Assembly: GCA_900763245.1 (NCBI GenBank)
Contig: CAAFJQ010000171.1
Coordinates: 1-15,122, forward strand
Direction of reading: 5' to 3'
Origin: Bacilli bacterium
GTDB lineage: Bacteria; Bacillota_I; Bacilli_A; RFN20; CAG-288
DNA: 15,122 bases
This document shows positions 7,712-13,893 of this stretch, piece by piece. The position numbers and the translations under genes were made by a program. Positions within the stretch are counted from its first letter, which is position 1; each line of letters begins with the position of its first letter. Below the pieces are notes generated by a model. That model did no database searches and was not told where the DNA came from. It saw only the letters and a list, made by a program, of their open reading frames with translations.

Positions 7712-8980
7712 CTATTTGATCTTTGCTTCTTTTCTTCCGTCGATGAAGGTGATTGTCACATCATCATCTTTTGTGAGTTCAGAAGCTTCTTTGATTCTTT
7801 TATTGTCTTTCATGATCAGTGCATATCCGGAATACAAGTCTGGATTGTACTTTTCGATATCTTTCTCTATCTTCAGAAGCGCTTCTTTCTTTTCGTTGAT
7901 CTTCTTCTGATAAGAAGAAAGAAGAATGCTTTTCTCACTCTCGATCATCTGTCTGTTCTTTCTGATATTGTTCAGATAGTAGTAGTTGAGATTCTGAGAA
8001 AGGGATTCTATCTTCTTCTCCTCTTTTTTTAAGTAAGAGAGAGGAGAAAGAGAATCAAGTCTTTTCTTTCTCTGCTCCAAAGAGAAGCAGGCATTGTTCA
8101 ATATCGAAGCGAATTTATCGTAGAGCGCACTTTCAAAGTCTTCCATCTCGTTATGAATATCCTCAAGGCTTGGATTGATGAGGCTTGCGCCTTCCGTCGG
8201 TGTAATAGCCTGCGCATCAGAGACGCGGTCTGCAATCGCCGTATCGATCGTATGACCGATACAGGTGATGACCGGTATTCCACTCTCAGCGATAGCAAAT
8301 GCGACCTTCTCATCATCAAAGCAGGATAAATCGGTCTTGCTTCCGCCTCCTCTTCCTAATATGATGACATCAAAGTCAGAGGCATTCGCTCTTTTCATGT
8401 TCTTGACGATGCTATTAGCAGCTTCGCTTCCCTGAACGACAGTTGGGAAGAGAACAGTATCGACAGGGAATCTGTCGTGCAATGTCTTTTTGATGTCCTG
8501 ATAGGCAGCACCGGTCTCTGCTGTAAGGATTGCGACTCTTTTGCAGAACCTCGGTATCGCTCTTTTTCTCTTCGGATCGAGATAGCCGAGTTTATCAAGC
8601 TTTTCCAACGTCTTTTTCTTTTCCAACAAGGACTTTCCGGACTGGGTGAGAAGCATTTCAACCTTCTTTCCCCACAATGTGATAGAGGAGCCATGCGGAT
8701 AATAGGACAAAGATCCTGTTATCTGAATGATATCGCCTACTTTGATATCCTCTAATCCGTAGTCATTGCCGTAATAGCAGTTAAAAGCGCAACGCAAAAG
8801 AGGAGAATTGGTTTCTTTATGGCCTTGGTCTCCTAAGTCGATATAGGAAAACTTTCCTAAACGGATGGAATAGACTTCTCCATAGACCGTGAGAGAGGAG
8901 AACATGGGGTTCTCAAAACAGGCCTTAAGAATATTGGATAACTGAGATACCGATAATGGTTTATTGTCCTTTGCATTCAT
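7712..8980 (-). CDS. xseA: Exodeoxyribonuclease VII large subunit
   Basis: XseA is the catalytic subunit that degrades single-stranded DNA to oligonucleotides. In the 422-residue reading an N-terminal OB fold (about 8-110, LSVSQLSNILKACFE through VYGEVYSIR) is followed by the catalytic domain: VAILTAETGAAYQDI (149-163), PTVVQGSEAA (179-188), GRGGGS (209-214) and GHTIDTAIAD (242-251). A lysine- and glutamate-rich coiled coil runs from about 275 to 385. I chose ATG 8980 because MNAKDNKPLSVSQLS aligns with the usual start. The frame stays open upstream to 9016, but those residues (FWIKRSS) are not family-like. The start lies 20 nt inside nusB and has no clear ribosome binding site, so it probably depends on translational coupling. 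FolD, which sits between nusB and xseA in Bacillus, is absent. Confidence 0.94.
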   Translation of the reverse strand: MNAKDNKPLSVSQLSNILKACFENPMFSSLTVYGEVYSIRLGKFSYIDLGDQGHKETNSPLLRCAFNCYYGNDYGLEDIKVGDIIQITGSLSYYPHGSSITLWGKKVEMLLTQSGKSLLEKKKTLEKLDKLGYLDPKRKRAIPRFCKRVAILTAETGAAYQDIKKTLHDRFPVDTVLFPTVVQGSEAANSIVKNMKRANASDFDVIILGRGGGSKTDLSCFDDEKVAFAIAESGIPVITCIGHTIDTAIADRVSDAQAITPTEGASLINPSLEDIHNEMEDFESALYDKFASILNNACFSLEQRKKRLDSLSPLSYLKKEEKKIESLSQNLNYYYLNNIRKNRQMIESEKSILLSSYQKKINEKKEALLKIEKDIEKYNPDLYSGYALIMKDNKRIKEASELTKDDDVTITFIDGRKEAKIK

Positions 8981-9401
8981 ACGGCTTGATCGCTTTATCC
9001 AAAAGCGCATTGACAAACTTATGATCGTTCTCTTTCAAAAAGTTTTTGGCGATGTTGACAGCCTCATTGATGACGACATTTCTCGGCGTGTACTGAAGGT
9101 AAAGGCCTTCGGCCAAAGCGACAAAGAGAATGCCTTTGCAGACATTGTCAAGTCGCTCAAAAGTCCATCCGACAAGGTGTTCGGAGATGACTTTCTTGAT
9201 TTCATCGAAATGGTCGATTCCTAAGGCGTAGATGGCCTGAGAGAAGGCAGGGCATTCTTCATAGCTGTCCACTCCATAGATAGAGCAGAGCATTTCAGTG
9301 GCATCATATTCTCTTTTGTCTTCCAAGGCTAAAAAGAGCTGATAGAAGGCCTGCATGGTTTTGACGCGTTCATCTCTTCTTGTATAGGTACTCATAATCA
9401 T
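8961..9401 (-). CDS. nusB: Transcription antitermination factor NusB
   Basis: NusB, with NusE (S10), binds boxA RNA in rRNA leaders and supports antitermination and rRNA maturation. The 146 residues form the usual all-helical NusB domain: RRDERVKTMQAFYQLFLAL (8-26), FERLDNVCKGILFVALAEGLY (81-101), then the diagnostic RNVVINEAVNIAKNF (107-121) and HKFVNALLDK (127-136). ATG 9401 is preceded by AGGAG (9407-9411) at 5 nt, and forms an ATGA overlap with the stop of the upstream membrane protein gene, which decides the start against ATG 9395 and a longer upstream frame. Its neighbour asp23 matches the Bacillus order, except for the inserted membrane protein gene. Confidence 0.95.
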   Translation of the reverse strand: MIMSTYTRRDERVKTMQAFYQLFLALEDKREYDATEMLCSIYGVDSYEECPAFSQAIYALGIDHFDEIKKVISEHLVGWTFERLDNVCKGILFVALAEGLYLQYTPRNVVINEAVNIAKNFLKENDHKFVNALLDKAIKPYECKGQ

Positions 9402-9916
9402 TGATTCTCCTGTTCGTAGCGATCCAGTTTTCTGGAAAAAAGATATAAATAAAGGCAAATTGCAAAAGATACGGCGTGTAGAAGGACGGATAGAATGACA
9501 TCGACTGTCGTCAATTGTAAAAGAGGAGAAGCGATATAGTTGACTAAAAGAAGCGGAAGAAGACAGACGGTATCGATGCTATAAGAGACTAGCATCGCTA
9601 AGACATAGCCCTTCTTCCCTTTGACAGCAAAGGAAGAGAAGAGAATCAAAGCGAGAGTGAAGACGATAGTGATGACAGAAGAAATGGAATTGACAAGGTC
9701 TACATTCTCTTTACCCGATAAGACAAGGGATAAAAGAAGAGAGGAGGAATACATGATTCCCTTTCCGGGACAGGAAGAATAACCTGTTGCGGCATTGAAC
9801 TTGAGAAAAGTCTGGAGCAGAATCTGGCCGATGGAATGAATGATGGCGATAAAGATCGGAAGAGAGCAGAGCAATCCGTATCTTTTTCTCAGTGTTGTGT
9901 ATTGCTGCTCGTCCAT
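9398..9916 (-). CDS. Predicted four-helix membrane protein, function unknown
   Basis: I do not recognise this 172-residue protein. It has hydrophobic segments at about 14-38, 76-97, 104-128 and 138-161, with a less certain fifth at 55-67. The short N-terminus and the Arg/Lys-rich tail SRKLDRYEQENQ suggest both ends are cytoplasmic. The first loop holds a small GYSSCPGKGIMYSSS segment with two cysteines nearby overall. No signal peptidase site, catalytic motif or transporter signature is visible. The gene begins one base after the asp23-family stop and ends in a 4-nt ATGA overlap with nusB, so it is co-translated with both. Asp23 proteins in staphylococci are held at the membrane by a small membrane protein (AmaP), so a partner role for this protein is a reasonable guess, but there is no sequence similarity I can claim. 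Confidence 0.75.
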   Translation of the reverse strand: MDEQQYTTLRKRYGLLCSLPIFIAIIHSIGQILLQTFLKFNAATGYSSCPGKGIMYSSSLLLSLVLSGKENVDLVNSISSVITIVFTLALILFSSFAVKGKKGYVLAMLVSYSIDTVCLLPLLLVNYIASPLLQLTTVDVILSVLLHAVSFAICLYLYLFSRKLDRYEQENQ

Positions 9917-9917
9917 A

Positions 9918-10256
9918 TCACTTCTTGCTGATGAAGCCTAAGATGATGACGTTGACTTTGACAGCAGAAATCTCTGTTGCATCATAGATGTCATCATAGA
10001 TCTCTTTCTGAATCTCAGTGGAGATCTTGCCGGCTTCGCAATCGGCGGAGAGATAGACTTCGACATCGACCTTGATGTGATTTTTCTTGTCGATCTCGCA
10101 ATGAGTCTTGGCCTGTTTGTTGCCGTTCTTCAGGAAGACGATGTTCTTCAACTCTTCTTTCATCAGTTCAGAGAGCGAATCATTGGCAATCTGAACAAAG
10201 ACATTTTCGGAAATGTTAAGACTTCCCGCATTGTTTTTCTGTGTGTAATAATTCAT
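9918..10256 (-). CDS. Asp23/Gls24 family envelope stress protein
   Basis: This 112-residue protein fits the Asp23/Gls24 (YqhY/YloU-type) family: a first segment GSLNISENVFVQIANDSLSE (11-30), a central strand KKNHIKVDVEVYLSADC (57-73), then IQKEIYDDIYDATEISAVKVNVIILGFI (82-109), matching the family's helix plus alternating-hydrophobic strand ending. It has no signal peptide or membrane segment. In Bacillus the family member YqhY lies directly before nusB and is linked to lipid and envelope homeostasis; here one membrane protein gene intervenes. ATG 10256 has AGGTGG at 10260-10265, overlapping the tex stop codon. The family assignment rests on pattern and synteny. Confidence 0.82.
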   Translation of the reverse strand: MNYYTQKNNAGSLNISENVFVQIANDSLSELMKEELKNIVFLKNGNKQAKTHCEIDKKNHIKVDVEVYLSADCEAGKISTEIQKEIYDDIYDATEISAVKVNVIILGFISKK

Positions 10257-10263
10257 AACCCAC

Positions 10264-12405
10264 CTATTTCTTTAAACCTTTCATGGACAGAGAAATACGA
10301 TTTCTCTTCAAGTCGACATCGATGACTTTGACCTTGACAATATCGCCCGGTTTTCCTTCCGTATGAGGATCGGAGACATAATGATCGGCGATTTCAGAGA
10401 TATGGACAAGACCATTGATCTCAACGCCTAAGTCGACGAAGAAGCCGAATCCAGCTACATTTCTGATTGTGCCTTCCAAGACCATGCCGACCTTGATATC
10501 CTTGATATCGGTGACATTGTCAAGAAGCTTGGCGGTGACCGCTTTTTCTCTCGGGTCACGGCTAGGCTGGATGAGTTCTTTGACGATATCCTTCAATGTC
10601 GGATAACCGACTGATAACTTTTCGCTATAAGCGCGGATATCATCATCGCTAAGAGCCTTCAAGGCAGTGACTTTCTCATCGTGATTCGAGCCTTTGATCT
10701 CTTTTAGAAGCTCTTTTGCAACAGCGTAGGATTCCGGATGGACGGCGCTATTGTCTAACGGCTCTTTGCTTTCCGGAATGCGTAAGAAACCGGCAGCATT
10801 GAGGAAAGCTTTCGGACCGAGGTTAGGAACCTTCTTGAGCTGACTTCTAGAGGTGAAAGCACCATTCTCTTCACGATAGCTAACGATGCTATCAGCGATT
10901 TTTGTGGAAATACCCGAGACATAGCTCAATAAGGAGCTGGATGCGGTATTGAGATTGACACCGACATAGTTGACACAGTCTTCGACAACGCCCTTCAAGG
11001 CCAAAGAGAGCTTTTTAGAGTCGATATCATACTGATACTGACCGACACCGATGCTCTCAGGCGGAATCTTGACAAGCTCCGCAAGCGGATCTTCAAGTCT
11101 TCTTGCGATGGAGACAGCAGAGCGGAGGTTGGGTTCGAAGTTAGGGAACTCCTTCTGAGCAAGCGGCGTAGCAGAATAGATGGAAGCACCGCTTTCGGAG
11201 ACGATGACGATGTCAAGATCCTTGAATTCAGGATAGGTAGCCTTGATCTCCTTCAAAAGCTTTTCGCTCTCTCTAGAGGCTGTACCGTTTCCTAAAGCGA
11301 CGGTATAGGTGCTGTTCTTTTTCAATAAAGAGACAAGCTCTTTCTTGGCTCTTTCTTTACCGCCTTCGGTGAAGAAGGGGTTATTGAGAACGAAGGTGTC
11401 GAGAACCTTTCCGTTCTCATCGATGAAAGCGAGCTTGCATCCGTGAGAGAAACCGGGATCGAAGCCTAAGATTCTTCTTCCCTTCAAAGGAGGGCAAAGA
11501 AGTGTAGCTCTTAAAGAGGTTTTGAACTCTTCGATAGAGCTATCGCTTGCCTTATCCATCAGATCGGAGAAGATATCGTTGGATACAGAAGGATAGATGA
11601 GTCTGGTGTAGCTATCCAAGACCATTGCTTCAAACTCTTTCTGATAAGGAGTATGAGTCGGGATTTCAAAGGTGTTGAGATGTTTTAAAATGGCCTCATC
11701 ATCCAAAACGAGCTTCTTTGTCAGACATTTCTTGTTGACGCCGCGGTTGATGGCTAAAGTGTTATACGGCTTGATCTGAGAGATCTTTTTCTGATAGGCG
11801 GCGTAGTTATCAAAGACATCGCTATCGGCATCAGCTGTCTTTGTCGAAGCGACAATGCCGGAATTGGCCGCAAGATTCTTGATGAAGAGACGATAATTCG
11901 GATTATCGGAGATGCGTTCAGCCAGGATGTCAAAGGCGCCCTGAATGACTTTGTCTACAGTCTTATACTCTTCGCAGATGTATTTCTTTGCTTCTTCACT
12001 AAGTGTTCCTGTCTTGTCGTGAAGCAAGAATTCGCTCAGCGGTTCAAGTCCTGCCTTGATAGCCTTGGAAGCGCGTGTTACACGTTTAGGCTTATAGGGA
12101 CGATAAAGATCTTCGACAAGAGCCATCGTCATGGCTTCGTCGATCTTCTGTCTCAGTTCAGGATCATCGATCTTCTGATCATCCAAAGACTTGAAGACGG
12201 TCTTTTTTCTGTCTTCAAGGTTTCTGTAGGCGATGAGTTTCTCTTCCAACTGGCGGATATTCTCATCGGTGAGTCCGCCGGTTACTTCTTTTCTGTAACG
12301 GGCGATAAAAGGAACGGTGTTTCCTTCATCGAGAAGCGTGACAGCGGCATTGACGTTGCCGAGATTGAGCTTCAGTTCGCTGGCAATAGTCTTGTTGATA
12401 TCCAT
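10264..12405 (-). CDS. tex: Tex-family S1 RNA-binding protein
   Basis: Tex is a cytoplasmic nucleic-acid-binding protein related to eukaryotic Spt6, tied to transcription and RNA metabolism. The 713 residues match its usual length. The N-terminal helical region includes LLDEGNTVPFIARYRKEVTGGL (about 24-45) and EDLYRPYKPKR (98-108), both typical. A YqgF/RNase H-like domain starts near 315 (ILGFDPGFSHGCKLAFI). Helix-hairpin-helix elements lie near 490-545 (VSGISTKIADSIVSYRE, VPNLGPKAFLNAAGFLRI). The S1 domain occupies about the last 75 residues (VGMVLEGTIRNVAGFGFFVDLG to NRISLSMKG). ATG 12405 follows the lipoprotein stop by 3 nt, with AAGGAAGG upstream inside that gene. No promoter is visible immediately before it, so it probably depends on the promoter upstream of the lipoprotein gene. 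Confidence 0.96.
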   Translation of the reverse strand: MDINKTIASELKLNLGNVNAAVTLLDEGNTVPFIARYRKEVTGGLTDENIRQLEEKLIAYRNLEDRKKTVFKSLDDQKIDDPELRQKIDEAMTMALVEDLYRPYKPKRVTRASKAIKAGLEPLSEFLLHDKTGTLSEEAKKYICEEYKTVDKVIQGAFDILAERISDNPNYRLFIKNLAANSGIVASTKTADADSDVFDNYAAYQKKISQIKPYNTLAINRGVNKKCLTKKLVLDDEAILKHLNTFEIPTHTPYQKEFEAMVLDSYTRLIYPSVSNDIFSDLMDKASDSSIEEFKTSLRATLLCPPLKGRRILGFDPGFSHGCKLAFIDENGKVLDTFVLNNPFFTEGGKERAKKELVSLLKKNSTYTVALGNGTASRESEKLLKEIKATYPEFKDLDIVIVSESGASIYSATPLAQKEFPNFEPNLRSAVSIARRLEDPLAELVKIPPESIGVGQYQYDIDSKKLSLALKGVVEDCVNYVGVNLNTASSSLLSYVSGISTKIADSIVSYREENGAFTSRSQLKKVPNLGPKAFLNAAGFLRIPESKEPLDNSAVHPESYAVAKELLKEIKGSNHDEKVTALKALSDDDIRAYSEKLSVGYPTLKDIVKELIQPSRDPREKAVTAKLLDNVTDIKDIKVGMVLEGTIRNVAGFGFFVDLGVEINGLVHISEIADHYVSDPHTEGKPGDIVKVKVIDVDLKRNRISLSMKGLKK

Positions 12406-12408
12406 GTT

Positions 12409-12858
12409 TTAGTTTCCTTCCTTGACATTGACTGAGAAATAGAATGAGACTTCATCCGAGTAGAAGGCGGCATAGAGGGAAGTCAGTTCGACTGTAGAGG
12501 AAAAGTTGATATTGATTCCGAAAATCAGGTTCTTTTTTCTGTCTGCATCATTTTTGTTCTTCACAAGCGTATATTCATCATCATATCCAAACGGAAAAAA
12601 GGAATCCTTCTTCGGAGAGAGAAGCATTCTGACATGATGATAGTCTTTATCCGCGTTGTCTAACGTATAGGAGAGGCGATAGACGCTCTCTCCTTTCTGT
12701 ACGAGCAAAGAACTCTTGAAATAAGCAGAACAATCAACTGAAAAATTGTCTTGAGCGATGAACTTTTCCTTGTCATCCTGCAAAGAGGATGAAAGAGAAG
12801 AGGCACAGCTTTCAAGAACAAGTGTCGATAAGAGACATACAAAGAGCGCTTTTTTCAT
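12409..12858 (-). CDS. Small predicted lipoprotein, function unknown
   Basis: The 149-residue protein starts MKKALFVCLLSTLVLESCAS, a lipoprotein signal peptide with the modified cysteine at C18; the -2 Glu in LESC is atypical for a lipobox. A serine-rich linker (19-25, SSLSSSL) follows. The mature part alternates charged and aromatic residues, consistent with a small beta-rich extracellular domain, for example YRLSYTLDNADKDYHHVRMLL and FYSDEVSFYFSVNV. I do not recognise the family. The start has no ribosome binding site; a strong extended -10 element ends 6 nt before the ATG, predicting a leaderless mRNA. Tex follows after 3 nt and ttcA precedes by 36 nt, so the gene heads a transcription unit that includes tex. 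A role in the envelope beside asp23 is possible but unsupported. Confidence 0.78.
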   Translation of the reverse strand: MKKALFVCLLSTLVLESCASSLSSSLQDDKEKFIAQDNFSVDCSAYFKSSLLVQKGESVYRLSYTLDNADKDYHHVRMLLSPKKDSFFPFGYDDEYTLVKNKNDADRKKNLIFGININFSSTVELTSLYAAFYSDEVSFYFSVNVKEGN

Positions 12859-12864
12859 AAAATT

Positions 12865-12873
12865 ATTATATCA
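12865..12873 (-). promoter_or_regulatory. Extended -10 promoter directly before the lipoprotein gene
   Basis: On the - strand the sequence reads TGATATAAT (12873 to 12865): a perfect TATAAT with the TGn extension. No good -35 exists at 16-18 nt upstream (the best is TTACTA at 18 nt), as is common for extended -10 promoters. Six bases separate TATAAT from the ATG, so a typical start 7 nt downstream would fall on the A of the start codon. Confidence 0.7.
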
Positions 12874-12887
12874 TACGGAAAAGAGAT

Positions 12888-12905
12888 ATAGTAACTAGTT
12901 ACTAT
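12888..12905. repeat. Perfect 18-bp palindrome over the ttcA stop and -35 region of the lipoprotein promoter
   Basis: ATAGTAACTAGTTACTAT is identical to its reverse complement. It contains the ttcA stop codon (12897 to 12895) and covers about -31 to -48 relative to the start predicted at 12858. It could be an operator or activator site, or a weak hairpin (7-bp stem, CTAG loop) at the end of the desulfurase-ttcA message; on that strand it is followed only by ATCTCTTTTCC, so it is a poor terminator. Confidence 0.5.
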
Positions 12906-13893
12906 TTTTCTTTTCTTTGTCCAAAAGATAATTGAACGTTTCGTCATAGACAAACTGACTGTGTTCGCTGATCGCTTTTTCCAAAGCCTTCTCTTCGAGG
13001 TGTTTAGAGCGGATCTCTTCATCGATCTCTTTGCCTTTTTCATCGAAGTCATCCAGGAATGTATGTTCCTTTCCGCCTTCCTTATAGCCTAAAATCATAT
13101 CGAGATTGACATTGGTCGCAGCTTTGAAAATATTCTTCTCGACGACAGGAGAATATTCGTTCATCAGTCGTTTGATGAGCTGCTTTGTCTCATAGCGCTG
13201 GCTTCCGCCTCCGCCATTGTCGCAGACGGCGCAGTTTTCGGTAAAGCGACAGGCGCACTGGATGAAGGTGAGATGATTCTTGATCTTCCAGTCGATGATA
13301 TCGTTCTCGCGGATGAAGTACATCGGACGGATGACTTCCATTCCTTCATAGTGGTCAGAGTGAAGCTTGGGAAGCATTGTCTGGAAGGAGCCGGCATTGA
13401 GCATATTCATCAAAGTCGTCTCGATGACATCGTCATAGTGATGGCCTAAGGCAATTTTGTTGCATCTCCACTCTTTGGCGATGCGATACAAGGCTCCTCT
13501 TCTCATCTTGGCACAGAGATAGCAGGGCTTTTTATCGGTGCTGTTTGCAATATCGAAGATATCGGTATTGACGATCGTTGCAGGAATCTTCAACGTCTCA
13601 AGATTGTTCTTGATGATCTGAAGATTGATGTCGTTGTATCCTGGGTTCATGACAAGATATCTCACTTCGAAAGGAAAGTCAGAATACTGTTGAAGATGCT
13701 TGAATAACAATCCCATCAGCATGGAATCTTTTCCGCCTGAGATACAGACACAGACTTTGTCATTCTCATGAAGGAGGTCATATACTTTCAATGCTTTTGT
13801 GAACATTCTCCAGATGCGGAATTTATAGGTTGTGATCAGGGAGTGTTCAGCTATTTCTCCCTTTGTGAGCTTTTCGATTTTCTTTTCGTTCAT
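12895..13893 (-). CDS. ttcA: TtcA-family tRNA 2-thiolation enzyme (PP-loop, cysteine-rich)
   Basis: TtcA enzymes use ATP and a [4Fe-4S] cluster to place sulfur on C32 of certain tRNAs, with sulfur from a cysteine desulfurase. The 332-residue protein has the PP-loop SGGKDS (52-57), the CxxC pair C124/C127 (PCYLCAKMRRG) and GHHYDDVIET (150-159), all typical. The downstream cysteine region is expanded: C213, C215, C221 and C224 followed by DNGGGGSQR, where the classical form has a compact CNLCGSQ. A charged, Lys/Glu-rich tail of about 60 residues (272-332) extends past the usual end. ATG 13893 has AAGGAG (13902-13907) at 8 nt and overlaps the desulfurase stop as ATGA, which fits joint production of sulfur donor and acceptor. 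The exact tRNA target is not determined; a related PP-loop thiolase acting elsewhere on tRNA is the alternative. Confidence 0.85.
   Translation of the reverse strand: MNEKKIEKLTKGEIAEHSLITTYKFRIWRMFTKALKVYDLLHENDKVCVCISGGKDSMLMGLLFKHLQQYSDFPFEVRYLVMNPGYNDINLQIIKNNLETLKIPATIVNTDIFDIANSTDKKPCYLCAKMRRGALYRIAKEWRCNKIALGHHYDDVIETTLMNMLNAGSFQTMLPKLHSDHYEGMEVIRPMYFIRENDIIDWKIKNHLTFIQCACRFTENCAVCDNGGGGSQRYETKQLIKRLMNEYSPVVEKNIFKAATNVNLDMILGYKEGGKEHTFLDDFDEKGKEIDEEIRSKHLEEKALEKAISEHSQFVYDETFNYLLDKEKKNSN

Noticed and set aside
8395..8694. Same-strand 99-codon frame inside xseA
   Set aside because: Out-of-frame shadow of the XseA catalytic domain, with composition typical of frame-shifted reading.
12019..12435. 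Plus-strand 138-codon frame opposite tex
   Set aside because: Longest antisense frame in the block, but it mirrors the tex N-terminal region and starts without a ribosome binding site.
12888..12905. Palindrome as a trp-type operator (shared ACTAGT core)
   Set aside because: Only the six-base core matches, and neither the setting nor the likely phylum supports TrpR control.
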